A DNA stretch of 64,000 nt from Chloroflexota bacterium (GTDB lineage: Bacteria; Chloroflexota; Dormibacteria; Aeolococcales; Aeolococcaceae): assembly GCA_005880985.1 (NCBI GenBank), contig VBIQ01000015.1, forward strand, positions 31,841-95,840, read 5' to 3'. Shown piece by piece: positions 43,948-53,806 of the stretch (position 1 is its first letter; each line of letters starts with the position of its first letter). A model generated the notes under the pieces. It saw only the letters and a list, made by a program, of their open reading frames with translations. It searched no databases and was not told the origin of the DNA. A program made the translations under genes and the position numbers.

Positions 43948-44334
43948 GTGCGGCGGGTGGTTGACAGGACGATCAGGGGTCCCGGCGAGGCCACCGACGA
44001 TCCGGACCTGCACGAGCGATCGGTGCAGGCCGCCGACAAGGTGGCCGATCCGGACCGGCTGCTTCCTGGCGAGGAACCCGCCACGAGCAACCTCGAGGAC
44101 ATCGACCACTGGCTGTCGGTGTACAGCGAGCTGCTGGGCCTCAAGGAGCGGTTGGTGGACACCACCGAACGGGCCGCGTCCGAGCTCGACGAGGGTGATG
44201 CTCAGACCGAGGTCGCCGCCACCGACCTGACCCTGCTGGAGGGCGAGCGCAGGCGGTTGTGGAAGCGCCTGCGCTACTGGCAGAGACGCAAGCGGGAGGC
44301 GGAGCGGGAGGCCCAGCGGGAGGCGGGCCGCTGA
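43948..44334 (+). CDS. Hypothetical coiled-coil protein
   Basis: A 128-residue charged soluble protein. Residues 50-128 form one or two long helices with heptads (YSELLGLKERLVDTTERAAS and ERRRLWKRLRYWQRRKREAE). No family recognised. GTG at 43948 is the chosen start. The gap after it leads to the polysaccharide locus. Confidence 0.5.
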   Translation: MRRVVDRTIRGPGEATDDPDLHERSVQAADKVADPDRLLPGEEPATSNLEDIDHWLSVYSELLGLKERLVDTTERAASELDEGDAQTEVAATDLTLLEGERRRLWKRLRYWQRRKREAEREAQREAGR

Positions 44335-44508
44335 GCCCGCCCGCGCCCGAGCGCGCCCGTTTCCCCCAGACGGCGCCGTCCGGCCGGCATGCCCCGCGCC
44401 TCGCTGGAAGCCGGCCGGCGGATCGGGAGGGCAAGGTTCGGCCCGTCCGTCTCGTCATCTAGGGTGAGGCGCTGACCGGGGGGAAGGCCACAGGAGGACG
44501 GGATCCGG

Positions 44509-45261
44509 ATGAAGCCTGCGGAGAGCCTGGCGGTGAATCTCGGTGGTGTCGGGATCGAGCGCGCCGCCCGGCTCGGCGAGGACGGGGTCCCGGCTCTCTG
44601 TCTCGCCGGCGAGGCGCTGGTCCGCTATCCGCTGCGCCTGCCGGCTCAGTCCGACGGGACCGTCGCGGGCATCGCGCGTCGCGCCATCGAGCTGCTGATC
44701 GCCCTCGCCGGCGTCCTGATCCTGGCCATCGCCCTGCCGGTGATCGCGCTCGCCATCCGCCTCGACTCGCCGGGGCCGGTGCTCTTCCGGCAGCGCCGCG
44801 TCGGCTCGGACGGGCGCCGCTTCACGATGTTCAAGCTCCGCACCATGCAGCGCGACGCCGAGGTGCGGCGCGACCATGTTCTCGATCTCAATGTGATGGG
44901 GCGCGTCACCTTCAAGGCGGTCGGCGACCCCCGCATCACCCGGGTCGGCCGGCTGCTGCGCCGCTTCAGCCTGGATGAGGCTCCTCAGTTCTGGAACGTG
45001 CTGCGCGGCGAGATGGCCCTAGTGGGTCCGCGCCCCCCCCTTCCCGGTGAGGTGGAGGGATACGGCGACCACGAGCGCCGCCGCCTCGACGTCAAGCCCG
45101 GTATCACCGGCCTGTGGCAGGTCAGCGGGCGCAGCACCCGGCCCCACGACGAGATGGTCGCCCTCGATCTCGAGTATGTTGAGCGGCGCTCCCTCCGCCT
45201 CGACCTCGCCATCATCCTGGCGACCATCCCCGCCATGCTGGGAGGGAACGGGGCGTACTGA
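44509..45261 (+). CDS. Initiating sugar-phosphate transferase (WcaJ/PssY-like)
   Basis: A 250-residue polyprenyl-phosphate sugar-phosphotransferase that begins glycan assembly on undecaprenyl phosphate. One membrane segment (IELLIALAGVLILAIALPVIALAI) is followed by LDSPGPVLFRQRRVGSDGRRFTMFKLRTM, LRRFSLDEAPQFWNVLRGEMALVGPRPP and PGITGLWQVSGRS, the full set of family boxes. It lacks the N-terminal domains of long forms. AGGAGGACGGGATCCGG precedes the ATG. It is the first gene of the glycan locus. Confidence 0.93.
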   Translation: MKPAESLAVNLGGVGIERAARLGEDGVPALCLAGEALVRYPLRLPAQSDGTVAGIARRAIELLIALAGVLILAIALPVIALAIRLDSPGPVLFRQRRVGSDGRRFTMFKLRTMQRDAEVRRDHVLDLNVMGRVTFKAVGDPRITRVGRLLRRFSLDEAPQFWNVLRGEMALVGPRPPLPGEVEGYGDHERRRLDVKPGITGLWQVSGRSTRPHDEMVALDLEYVERRSLRLDLAIILATIPAMLGGNGAY

Positions 45262-45354
45262 CTACGATGGCAGCGTGGCCAGCATTGCCATCACGTCGGT
45301 GGGCCTGGCGCAGCCCAGCGGCCACCTGCGCCGCCCGCTGACCGGGGTGCCGCT

Positions 45355-46344
45355 GTGAACGGCACCGACGAGGGGCCGGCGGTGTCGGTGATCGTCCCCA
45401 CCTACCACCGCCCCGACATGCTGCGGGAGGCGGTCGCCTCTGTGCTGTCGCAACAGCTCGAGGGTGGCAGCCCCGAGGTGGTCATCGCGGTCAGCGATGC
45501 CGGCGCCGCGAGCGACATCGCGGCCGCCCAGGAGCTGGCCGCCGCCGACGCCAGAGTGCGGGTGGTGGTCGCCCGGATGCCGGGGCCGGGCGCAGCGCGC
45601 AACGCCGGCATGGCGGCGGCGCGCGGCGACCTCTTCGCCTTCATCGACGACGACTGCGTCGCCGAGCCGGGCTGGCTGCGCGCCGGAGTGGTGGCGCTGA
45701 GCGAGGCCGACCTGGTGCAGGGCCACACCTCGCCGATGGCGCCACCGGCAAACTGGTACCACACCGTCTACGTCGACAGGCTGTCGCTGCTGTGGGAGGC
45801 CTGCAACCTGTTCGTGCGCCGGGAGATGGTGGAGCGCGCCGGCGGGTTCGATGAGAGCTGGAACCCGACCGGGCGAGCCGGCGGTCACTGGGGGGAGGAC
45901 ACCGAGTGGGGCTTGCGGCTGACGCATCACGGCGCGCGAGTTGCCTTCCGCGAGGACGCTCGGGTACGGCATGCGGTCATGCCGCGGACCTTCGCCGGCT
46001 ACCTCGCCTACCAGAGCCGGTTGCGCTATTTCCCGATGCTCCTTCGCCGGTCACCGGAGCTGCGGCAGCGCTTCTACCGCGGCTACTTCATCAGCCGGCG
46101 CCACGCCGTGCTCACGGGGTCGGTGGGGATGCTCGGGGTCGCCGGTGCGGCACGGGTGATGGGGTCGCGTCGAGTGGCGGCCGCCGCCGCGACCGCCGCG
46201 GCGCTGGCACTGCTGCCGGGCACCGACGTCCTGCGCGCCGCGGTGCAGACGAGCAGCCAGATCGTTCATCGCGCCGCCCACGAGGCGGTCGAGCTCGGCG
46301 CGCTCGTCTACGGGTCGGTGCGCTGGCGTCGCATCCTGCTGTGA
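45355..46344 (+). CDS. GT2 glycosyltransferase
   Basis: A 329-residue inverting GT-A enzyme: VSVIVPTYHRPDMLREAVASVL, GAARNAGMAAARGDLFAFIDDDC (the metal-binding DxD-type region), and GEDTEWGLRL. Its C-terminal third has a weak hydrophobic stretch (VGMLGVAGAARVMGSRRVAA, then LALLPGTDVL) that may sit in the membrane. Likely transfers one sugar of the repeat. GTG start. Confidence 0.87.
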   Translation: MNGTDEGPAVSVIVPTYHRPDMLREAVASVLSQQLEGGSPEVVIAVSDAGAASDIAAAQELAAADARVRVVVARMPGPGAARNAGMAAARGDLFAFIDDDCVAEPGWLRAGVVALSEADLVQGHTSPMAPPANWYHTVYVDRLSLLWEACNLFVRREMVERAGGFDESWNPTGRAGGHWGEDTEWGLRLTHHGARVAFREDARVRHAVMPRTFAGYLAYQSRLRYFPMLLRRSPELRQRFYRGYFISRRHAVLTGSVGMLGVAGAARVMGSRRVAAAAATAAALALLPGTDVLRAAVQTSSQIVHRAAHEAVELGALVYGSVRWRRILL

Positions 46345-46379
46345 GCCGGCCGTCTGGACGGCGCTGGTGACGCGCGGCC

Positions 46380-47483
46380 TTGCGGCTCCTGTTCACCGTC
46401 CCCGACTTCTGGCCACACGTGCGCCGTGGCTCGGAGCGTCTGGTGCACGACCTCGCCACCGTCATGGCCGGGCGTGGCCACGAGGTGCTGGTGGTGACGC
46501 GGACGCCGGAATCACGCGGCTCGGTGGTGCGCGACGGCGCCTACACCGTTCACTATCACCCCGCTCGCGAGGGGCTGCAGCAACGCGCCGGCCTGCGACC
46601 GCTGGAGACATTCGGGCTGACCGCGATGGCGGCGGCGCTGCGCCACGACGCCGACCTCTATCACGCCTTCTACCTCAGCGACGCCTGGGGGGTGGCGCTC
46701 GCCACCGCTGTGCGCCGGCGTCCCTTCGTGCTCAGCGTCCACGGGCAACCGGGCCGCGATCACTGGACCCGCTGGCAGCATCGCACCCACCGCATGTTCC
46801 TGTACGCGATTCCCAGGGCCCGCGGCATCGGGGTCCTGTCGCAGGCATCGGCTCGGCGGATGCGCGACGACTACGGGTTCCTGCCAACCGTCGTGACCCC
46901 AGGCATCTTCGCCGAGGACTTCGCCCTTGAACGCAGCGACGGCGAGGCGCGGACCATCGTGTGCTCCGCCGCCGTCGATGACGTGCGCAAGCGCATCGAC
47001 CTGCTGCTCGACGCCTTCGAGCTGGTGGCACGCGACGAGCCCGACGTACAGCTGCTGCTGGTGGGGCCGGGTGATCCCGCGACGGTCCAGCGGCGCTGCA
47101 GTCTGATGCCGCCGGGGGTGGCGCGCCGGGTGGCCCACCGGACGGTGGCCACCGCCGAGCTGCCCGAGATCTACGCGGGTTGTACCGTGGGGGCGCTCTG
47201 CAGCGAGCGCGAGGCCTTCGGACTGGTGCTGGCGGAGTACCTGGCGGCCGGGATGCCGGTGGTGGGAACCGACGACGGCGGCATCCCGGAAGTGGTGACC
47301 GCCGATACCGGAGCCCTGTTTGCGCCGGGCGACGCCGCGGCGTGCGCGGCCGCGCTGCGACGCGCCCTGCAGCTCGCGAGCCGGCCCGACGTGGTCGCTG
47401 GGTGTCGCGCCCGCGCGCGCGACTTCGACTGGTCGGTGCGCGCCGCCGACTATGAGCGTTTCTACCTGGCGGCGCTGCGATGA
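46380..47483 (+). CDS. GT4 glycosyltransferase
   Basis: A 367-residue GT-B enzyme with LLFTVPDFWPHVRRGSERLV, DAWGVALATAVRRRPFVLSVHG, and the donor motif SEREAFGLVLAEYLAAGMPV (E-x7-E). Start is TTG at 46380 (LRLLF), matching the MRLLV form of this family. It overlaps the methyltransferase by 4 bases (ATGA). Confidence 0.88.
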   Translation: MRLLFTVPDFWPHVRRGSERLVHDLATVMAGRGHEVLVVTRTPESRGSVVRDGAYTVHYHPAREGLQQRAGLRPLETFGLTAMAAALRHDADLYHAFYLSDAWGVALATAVRRRPFVLSVHGQPGRDHWTRWQHRTHRMFLYAIPRARGIGVLSQASARRMRDDYGFLPTVVTPGIFAEDFALERSDGEARTIVCSAAVDDVRKRIDLLLDAFELVARDEPDVQLLLVGPGDPATVQRRCSLMPPGVARRVAHRTVATAELPEIYAGCTVGALCSEREAFGLVLAEYLAAGMPVVGTDDGGIPEVVTADTGALFAPGDAAACAAALRRALQLASRPDVVAGCRARARDFDWSVRAADYERFYLAALR

Positions 47484-48682
47484 ACCCAATCGCCCTGGCG
47501 CACCGGCTGCGCCACTCGGAACGGCTGGCGCCGGTGCGCCGGCACCTCCCCCTCGCGGCCACCGTGGCGGGGGTCGCCAGCACCCGCCGAGAGCCGCGTC
47601 GCGGCCTAGTGCTGTTGACTCTCGGGGGCCTGGGTTTCGTGCGCACCTGGCGTCGCAGCCGAGAGCTGGGTCGCGCGGCCACCGCCGAGCACATCGCGCG
47701 GATGCGACGGCTTCGCCGGGACGTCGTGCAGCGCTTTTACACCACCTGCATCGGCTCGATGGAGGCGGAGCTCGAGGAGTACCCGGAATACGACCGCCGC
47801 AAGCACGAGCTGCGGTACCGGCTGGTGTCCGAGCTGGCCACCGCCCACGTCCCGGCCGGTGGTGTGGTGGTCGACGTCGGCTGCGCTTCGGGGCTGGTGC
47901 TCGACGCCGTGCACCGGGCCCGCCACAGCCGCGGCGTCGGCTTCGACCTGGCGCCGTACGGTGTCAGGCAACGCGCTCACCGGCCCGATCCGCCCGTCCT
48001 CGCCCAGGCGGTTGTCGAGCACATCCCGTTGCCGGACGGTGTCGCCGACGTCGTCGTCTTCAGCGAGGTGATCGAGCACCTCCTCGATGCCTACGCCGGA
48101 CTCCGCGAGGTGTCGCGCATCACCCGCGGCGGCGGAGTGGTGATCCTCACCACCAACAACGGCAGTGAGATGCCGGTGATCTCGCCGCTGCGCGATCCGC
48201 TGACCTGGTTCGAGCGGCTGGCGGGTCGCTGGCGTCCTCGGTGGCTGGCCTTCCGCAACCTCACCTGGCACGATCCCATCGACCGGCGCGTCGATCCGCT
48301 GCCGCCTGACGCTCCCACCTATGTGCCGCACATCCATTTCTGCTTCGCGGAGTTGCGCGACCTCGCCGCCGACGCGGGCTTCCGGCTGCTCTCCTCGAGC
48401 TCCTTCGAGTTCCCGGCGCCGCAGTCGCCCCTCGCCGACCGCTTGCGTCGCCTGACGTCACGCGCGCCCCGACTCGGCAACGCCACCGCCGATCTGTTGG
48501 AAGGCCTGGTCTCGGTGACCCCGGGGTTGTCGCTGATGGGAGCGCATCACCTGCTGGTGTTGCGCAAGGTGGCGCCGCCGCGGCCCCGGCCGAGCACCCC
48601 CTGGTGGCCCGCTCACCTGCACGACGGGCTTCCGACCGACGGCTTCCGCCCGAGGGCCTCGTCACCGGCGTCTAGGCGTTGA
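47480..48682 (+). CDS. Class I SAM-dependent methyltransferase
   Basis: A 400-residue protein: an N-terminal 120 residues with a hydrophobic stretch, then VVVDVGCASGLVLDAVHRARHSR (motif I, GxGxxG-like), GVGFDLAPYG, and FSEVIEHLLDAYAGLREVSR. It may methylate a sugar of the polymer or its lipid. It ends 10 bases into the oppositely oriented GT4 gene, a small convergent overlap. Confidence 0.85.
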   Translation: MNPIALAHRLRHSERLAPVRRHLPLAATVAGVASTRREPRRGLVLLTLGGLGFVRTWRRSRELGRAATAEHIARMRRLRRDVVQRFYTTCIGSMEAELEEYPEYDRRKHELRYRLVSELATAHVPAGGVVVDVGCASGLVLDAVHRARHSRGVGFDLAPYGVRQRAHRPDPPVLAQAVVEHIPLPDGVADVVVFSEVIEHLLDAYAGLREVSRITRGGGVVILTTNNGSEMPVISPLRDPLTWFERLAGRWRPRWLAFRNLTWHDPIDRRVDPLPPDAPTYVPHIHFCFAELRDLAADAGFRLLSSSSFEFPAPQSPLADRLRRLTSRAPRLGNATADLLEGLVSVTPGLSLMGAHHLLVLRKVAPPRPRPSTPWWPAHLHDGLPTDGFRPRASSPASRR

Positions 48683-49925
48683 TCAGGGCCGACAGCTGCG
48701 CCTCGAGCCGGGCGGCGTAGGCGTCGAAGCTGTGGGCGGCGAGGGTTGCGCCTCCGCCGCGCCGCAGCCTCGCCACCAGGCCGGGATCGCCACGCAGCCG
48801 GAGGATCGCGGCGACGATGGCGTCGGGATCCTGAGGCGGCACCAGCAGGCAGTTGTCGCCGCCACGCAGAAAGTCAGCGCTGCCCCCGGTACCGGTGGCG
48901 ACGACCACGCACGACGCCGCCATCGCCTCCAGCGGCACCAGGCCGAACGGCTCCGCCCAGACGGAGGGAAAGAGGAGGACGTCGTGGTCGTGGTAGAGCT
49001 CGGGCATCGCCTCCCGTGGGAGGGCGCCGAGCCATTCGACCATGCCGTCGACACCCAGCTCCGCGGCGCGCCGCGTCAGCTCGGCCGCGTACGCCCGGTC
49101 CTGCCAGCCGGCCACCGTCAGGCGGCTCGCGCATCCGGCGGCATTGGCGGAGGCCAGGGCCTCGATGGCCGTGTGGACTCCCTTGCGCGGCTCCACTCTG
49201 CCGGCGTAGAGGAGGCGCAGCGGCGAGCGCAGGGGCGCGTCGGCGGCACGCGGACGCGCGAAGAGCTCGGCGTTGATTCCGTTGGGAACGACGGCGCCGT
49301 GGTCGCGCCAGGCGGGAAGCCCGTTCTCCACCTCCCGTCGCAGGTGCTCGCTGGCGTACAGCGGTCGCATCGCCGCCAGGGCGGCGTCGATGTCGGTGGG
49401 AGCGACCCACCGCGCCGCCAGCGGGCGCAGCACAGGCTTTGCCAGGCGGGCTCGACGCCGCACCGCCGGCCGCCGCCACAGCGAGAGCCAGGCGTCGGCC
49501 TCGATGTCCCAGAGCAGCCAGGGTTCGCCGACGACGGCGACGGCCGGCACCCCCGCGCCGTGGAGAACGGCCAGCAACGACTTCGAGATCGCCCCCATGT
49601 GCCAGACCAGGGCCCCCTGCGGCCGCTGCTCGCGAAGCGCACGCAGCAGCGCGCGCCGCTGCCGCCACTCGCCGGCCCAGAGGCGCGCCGCGGCCGGCCG
49701 GGCGTGCTCGAAGTCCCGCCAGTGGAAGTCGAGGACGCGCCGGATGCGCTCGCCGTGGTCACCCCGCTCGTCGCCCGCAGCCGCGGCCGAGGTCCCGTGG
49801 CGGGAGGTCACCACCATCACCGCGTGACCGCGACCGGTGAGCCAGGCCACGTGGTCGCGGCAGAGCAGCTCATACCCGCCCAGGGTGTGCGGCGGATAGT
49901 TGTTGCTGATGACCATCAGCCGCAA
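48672..49925 (-). CDS. GT4 glycosyltransferase
   Basis: A 417-residue GT-B enzyme: LRLMVISNNYPPHTLGGYELLC, VPNGINAELFARP, LRLLYAGRVEPRKGVHTAIEALA and FPSVWAEPFGLVPLEAMAAS as donor motif, GGDNCLLVPPQDPDAI. The TTG at 49925 gives the usual M-R-L-x-x-I-S-N start of the family; the ATG at 49916 is the alternative. It follows the nucleotidyltransferase gene by 31 bases. Confidence 0.88.
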   Translation of the reverse strand: MRLMVISNNYPPHTLGGYELLCRDHVAWLTGRGHAVMVVTSRHGTSAAAAGDERGDHGERIRRVLDFHWRDFEHARPAAARLWAGEWRQRRALLRALREQRPQGALVWHMGAISKSLLAVLHGAGVPAVAVVGEPWLLWDIEADAWLSLWRRPAVRRRARLAKPVLRPLAARWVAPTDIDAALAAMRPLYASEHLRREVENGLPAWRDHGAVVPNGINAELFARPRAADAPLRSPLRLLYAGRVEPRKGVHTAIEALASANAAGCASRLTVAGWQDRAYAAELTRRAAELGVDGMVEWLGALPREAMPELYHDHDVLLFPSVWAEPFGLVPLEAMAASCVVVATGTGGSADFLRGGDNCLLVPPQDPDAIVAAILRLRGDPGLVARLRRGGGATLAAHSFDAYAARLEAQLSALINA

Positions 49926-49956
49926 CGCTCCGCGGGGCGGGTGGCTCAGCGGGCCC

Positions 49957-50661
49957 TCACCACCAGGGAGGGCCATCGCCACCGAGCAGCGCCTCCAGCT
50001 CCTGAAGGTCCTTGAAGGTGTCGAGCGAGCGCCAGAAGCCGGTGTGCCGGTGGGCGTGGAGGTCGCCGGCGCCGGCGAGGCTGGGCAGGATCTCGCGCTC
50101 CAGGTCGTCACCGTGACGGGGGTCGGCGAACACCGAGGCGTCGAAGACGAAGAAACCGGCGTTGATCCAATGGTCGGGCAGATGGGGCTTCTCGGCGAAC
50201 CCGCGCACCCCGTCCGACGGGTCGAGGTCGAGGGTGCCGTACGGCGACGGCAACGGCACCGTGGTGATGGTGGCCGGTCGGCCATGGGCGCGGTGTCGTG
50301 CCAGCAGCGCAGCGAGGTCGATGTCGGCGAGGCCGTCGGCATAGCTGGCGAAGAAGGTGGGACCCGCGGCGGCGGCGCAGCGCCGCAGGCGCGCCCCGGT
50401 CGGCGTGTCCAGCCCGGTGTCGACATACTCGATCTCCCAGGGCAATCCCCGGGTTTGGCAGTGCTCGACGATGAGCTCACCGCGGTATCCCAGTGCCAGC
50501 ACGAAACGCGTCTGACCGCGGCGCGCGTAGATGCCCATGACGTGTTCGACGATGGGAGTGCCGGCGATCCGCAGAAGTGGCTTGGGGAGGTCGGCGGTCA
50601 GGGGGTAGGCGCGCGTGCCGCGCCCGCCGCAGAGGATGACCGTCGACAGCTGCTCGGGCAT
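49957..50661 (-). CDS. Sugar nucleotidyltransferase (glucose-1-phosphate cytidylyltransferase-like)
   Basis: A 234-residue NTP-transferase: STVILCGGRGTRAYPLTADLPKPLL (the phosphate loop and Lys), FFASYADGLADIDLAALL with the metal-binding Asp, HWINAGFFVFDASVF and HRHTGFWRSLDTFKDLQEL. These match RfbF-like glucose-1-phosphate cytidylyltransferases, which start CDP-hexose synthesis; UTP or dTTP use cannot be ruled out. ATG at 50661. Divergent from the epimerase gene. Confidence 0.87.
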   Translation of the reverse strand: MPEQLSTVILCGGRGTRAYPLTADLPKPLLRIAGTPIVEHVMGIYARRGQTRFVLALGYRGELIVEHCQTRGLPWEIEYVDTGLDTPTGARLRRCAAAAGPTFFASYADGLADIDLAALLARHRAHGRPATITTVPLPSPYGTLDLDPSDGVRGFAEKPHLPDHWINAGFFVFDASVFADPRHGDDLEREILPSLAGAGDLHAHRHTGFWRSLDTFKDLQELEALLGGDGPPWW

Positions 50662-50744
50662 GGTGGGGCGCAGTATGCCGCCGGTGACCTATCCTGTGGC
50701 CCGCCGCGCGGCTCTGCAGAGCCCGGCACTGGAGTGTCGTCATC

Positions 50745-51752
50745 GTGAGCGAGTCCAGCCTGCGCGACGCCGTCTGCCTGGTCACCGGCGCCGGTGGCTT
50801 CATCGGGTCGCACCTCTGCGACCGTCTGGTGGAGGAGGGTGCGCAGGTGCTCGCCATGAGCAGCCAGGTGAGCCGCCTGCTGCCGGCCCGCCTGACCCAC
50901 CTCGCTGACCGGGTCGAGATCGTCGAGGCCAACCTGCAGGACACCGCCGCGGTGCGCCTGCTGGTGGAGCGCGTCCGCCCCCGCTTCGTCTTCCACCTGG
51001 GGGCGTATACCCACGTCGGACGCTCCTTCGACCACGTCGACGAGTCGCTGCAGACCAACGTCGCCGGGACGGTGAACCTGCTGTGCGGACTGCGCGGTTG
51101 TGACTACGAGTCGTTCGTCTATGCGGGGACCAGCGAGATCTATGGCGGTGCCGGCGAGGTGCCCTTCCGCGAGGACGCTGTGGTCGCCCCGCTGAGTCCC
51201 TACGCGGTCAGCAAATACGCCGGGGAGCAGTACTGCCGCATGTTCCATGAGGCCTATGGCTGGCCGATCGTGATGGTCCGTCCGTTCAACACGTACGGAC
51301 CGCGGCAGAGCCCCGACCGGGTCATTCCCGAGCTGATCGTGGGGGCGCTTCGCGGCGAGCCGGTGGCGATGACGAGCGGCACCCAGACCCGAGAGTTCAA
51401 CTATGTCACCGACATCGCCGACGGCTTCATCCGTGCCGCGCTGGCGGGAAGGGGGGCGCACGGGGCGATCATCAACCTCGGCTGTAGCGAGGAGCACAGC
51501 ATCCGCCAGATCGCGGAACGCATCACCGCGATGATGGACGGAGCGCCGGCACCGCGTTTCGCGGCCCTGAGCCATCGTCCCACCGAGATCTGGCGGATGT
51601 TCTGCGACAACACCAGGGCTCGGGCCCTGCTGGGCTGGGCGCCGCACCATCGCCTCGACGAGGGACTCCGGCTCACCATCGACTTCTACGCCACCGAGCA
51701 GCGCCGCGGCGACAGCGCCTATCTGCTGGCGCCCTCGCGCTGGTCGCGCTGA
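50745..51752 (+). CDS. NAD-dependent sugar epimerase/dehydratase (extended SDR)
   Basis: A 335-residue extended [23 protein letters not shown] is the NAD-binding TGxxGxxG, FVYAGTSEIYG provides the Ser/Thr, and SPYAVSKYAGEQYC holds YxxxK. RPFNTYGPRQSPDRVIPELI follows. It resembles dTDP- or CDP-glucose 4,6-dehydratases. Given the RfbF-like gene, the sugar may be CDP- or dTDP-linked. GTG start. Confidence 0.87.
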   Translation: MSESSLRDAVCLVTGAGGFIGSHLCDRLVEEGAQVLAMSSQVSRLLPARLTHLADRVEIVEANLQDTAAVRLLVERVRPRFVFHLGAYTHVGRSFDHVDESLQTNVAGTVNLLCGLRGCDYESFVYAGTSEIYGGAGEVPFREDAVVAPLSPYAVSKYAGEQYCRMFHEAYGWPIVMVRPFNTYGPRQSPDRVIPELIVGALRGEPVAMTSGTQTREFNYVTDIADGFIRAALAGRGAHGAIINLGCSEEHSIRQIAERITAMMDGAPAPRFAALSHRPTEIWRMFCDNTRARALLGWAPHHRLDEGLRLTIDFYATEQRRGDSAYLLAPSRWSR

Positions 51753-51767
51753 CACCTCGGCCTGGCA

Positions 51768-52601
51768 ATGCCCGAGCGCACCTCGACCGCAGTTCTCGAC
51801 CTCGACGCGAGACCCTCCTCCTGGGGGGTGGCGGTCCTCGACGTGGTGGGCCATCGCTCCATCCTCATGGCGCTGGCACGGACGGATTTCCAGGCGCGCT
51901 ACCGACGAGCCGTCTTCGGCGTCCTGTGGGCGGCGGCCGTGCCGCTGGTGCAGGCAGCCATCGTGGCGGCGGTGTTCTCCCACGTGGTGAGGACGTCCAG
52001 CGTGCCGGGACCCTACGGGATCTTCGCGCTCAGCGGGGTGATCGCCTGGAGCTACTTCGCGGTCGGGCTTGGCACGGGGGCGACCGCGGTGGTCGATGGT
52101 GCCGAACTCAGCGACAGGGTGTGGTTTCCGCGTGCCATGCTCCCGGTCGTCCCGCTGATCAGCGGGCTGGTGGGGCTCGGCATCTCCCTCGGGTGCCTGC
52201 TCGTGGCCATGCCCATCTTCGGTGCCGCTCCCGGACCGTCGGTGCTGCTGCTGATCCCTGCGGTGGTCCTGCTCGTGCTGCTGACCGGGGCCCTGGCCCT
52301 CATCCTGGCGGCGGCCCACGTCTACTTTCGCGACGTTCGCTACCTGGTCCAGGCGGCGCTCCTGGTCTGGTTCTATGCGACGCCCGTCCTCTATCCGGCG
52401 CAACTGCTGGGACGGTACCGCCCGCTGCTCGACATCAATCCCCTGACCGGCGTCATCGAGCTCTTCCATGCTGCTGCGCTCGGCTGGGAGCCCGCCATGC
52501 TGGCGCCGGTCGCTGTCTCCGTCGCCACCCTCGTGGTCGGACTGCTCGTCGCCGCCGAGGTCTACCGGCGGTACGACCGGCTCTTCGCGGACCGGCTGTG
52601 A
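51768..52601 (+). CDS. wzm: ABC-2 polysaccharide exporter permease
   Basis: A 277-residue membrane protein with six hydrophobic segments in the ABC-2 pattern: ARTDFQARYRRAVFGVLWAA at the start, FALSGVIAWSYFAVGLGTGA, VPLISGLVGLGISLGCLLVA, VLLVLLTGALALILAAAHVY and the end VSVATLVVGLLVAAEVYRR. It pairs with the ATPase next to it, overlapping by 4 bases. It is the polymer export channel of the locus. Confidence 0.92.
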   Translation: MPERTSTAVLDLDARPSSWGVAVLDVVGHRSILMALARTDFQARYRRAVFGVLWAAAVPLVQAAIVAAVFSHVVRTSSVPGPYGIFALSGVIAWSYFAVGLGTGATAVVDGAELSDRVWFPRAMLPVVPLISGLVGLGISLGCLLVAMPIFGAAPGPSVLLLIPAVVLLVLLTGALALILAAAHVYFRDVRYLVQAALLVWFYATPVLYPAQLLGRYRPLLDINPLTGVIELFHAAALGWEPAMLAPVAVSVATLVVGLLVAAEVYRRYDRLFADRL

Positions 52602-53806
52602 CCGACACCATCCTCATCGAGGGCCTGGGCAAGCGGTACGTCAAGTACGTTGATCAGCCCACTCTCGTGGGATCGCTGCTCCCGTTCCGGCGTTCGCGAC
52701 CATCGCCCCTGTGGGCCCTTCGCGGCCTCGACCTCCGCGTCGAGAAGGGTCAGACGATCGGCGTCATCGGGAGAAATGGCTCCGGAAAGACCACCCTGCT
52801 CAAGCTTCTCTCCGGTGTCACCCGGCCGAGCGAGGGTCGTCTCCGGGTGATGGGCCGGATCGCTCCGCTCATCGGGGTGGGGGTGGGCTTCCGTCGGGAG
52901 CTGACCGGCCGTGACAACGTGTACCTCAACGGTCTGCTGCTGGGCATGGAGAGGCGCCGGCTGGACCGGCGTTTCGACGACATCGTCGCCTTCGCCGAGC
53001 TGCAGGACTTCATCGACACGCCAGTCAAGTTCTACTCGTCGGGGATGTTCCTCCGCCTCGGATTCGCTATCGCCATCCACAGCGAACCCGAGGTCTTCCT
53101 GCTCGACGAGATCCTGGCCGTCGGGGATCTCGCATTCCAGTCCAAGTGTTTCGAGCGGCTGCGGATGGTCCAGGGCTCCGGAACCACCATCGTGGTCGTC
53201 AGCCATTCCATGAATGCGATCCGCGGCATGTGTTCGCGAGTGGTCCTCCTCCGTCGCGGACTGGTCGACATGATCGGGGACACCGAGGACGTGATCGCCC
53301 GGTACCACGAGCTCTTGAGCGTGGAAGGCGATGCCGACGAGGAGACGGCGCGATCCGGGGGCGAGCGCATGTATGTCGGGGGCGCGGTGATCGAAGAGAG
53401 CAGGCTCTTCGGCCCCGACGGACCGGTGAACTACGCGGACGGCGGCGAGCAACTGGAGCTGCGGGTTCGGCTCCGCTTCGAACAGGCCGTCGACAGCCCA
53501 TTGGTGGGGATGCAGATCTTCAATGAGGAAGGCGTGCTCGCCTACGCCTGTCACTCGTTCCTTGGACTGCGGCACCGGCGGTACGACGCAGGCGAGACCG
53601 CCAAGGTCTTCATCCGATTCGTCCCCCGCCTCGGCGGCGGGACGTACCGGGTCTTCTGTCTTGTGGCGACGGCCGACGGTCGCGGCTCACTCGCCGTGCA
53701 GCCGCGGGGCGTGAGCCTGTTCGTCGCGCCGCGACTGGGCTCGCGCGGAGTGGCCGACCTGCAGGGCTCGATCGAGGTGGACGGCCGGGTCATGCCCGTC
53801 GGATGA
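52598..53806 (+). CDS. wzt: Polysaccharide ABC exporter ATPase with C-terminal glycan-binding domain
   Basis: A 402-residue protein. Residues 1-260 are an ABC ATPase with Walker A GVIGRNGSGKTTLLKLLSG, Q-loop region, signature KFYSSGMFLRLGFAIAI (SSGM instead of LSGG), Walker B EVFLLDEILAVGD and the switch His in VVSHSMNA. Residues 275-402 form a beta-sandwich of the Wzt C-domain kind that recognises the chain end of its glycan. This form is needed where the chain is capped, for example by methylation, so the methyltransferases may provide the cap. GTGA overlap with wzm. Confidence 0.93.
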   Translation: MTDTILIEGLGKRYVKYVDQPTLVGSLLPFRRSRPSPLWALRGLDLRVEKGQTIGVIGRNGSGKTTLLKLLSGVTRPSEGRLRVMGRIAPLIGVGVGFRRELTGRDNVYLNGLLLGMERRRLDRRFDDIVAFAELQDFIDTPVKFYSSGMFLRLGFAIAIHSEPEVFLLDEILAVGDLAFQSKCFERLRMVQGSGTTIVVVSHSMNAIRGMCSRVVLLRRGLVDMIGDTEDVIARYHELLSVEGDADEETARSGGERMYVGGAVIEESRLFGPDGPVNYADGGEQLELRVRLRFEQAVDSPLVGMQIFNEEGVLAYACHSFLGLRHRRYDAGETAKVFIRFVPRLGGGTYRVFCLVATADGRGSLAVQPRGVSLFVAPRLGSRGVADLQGSIEVDGRVMPVG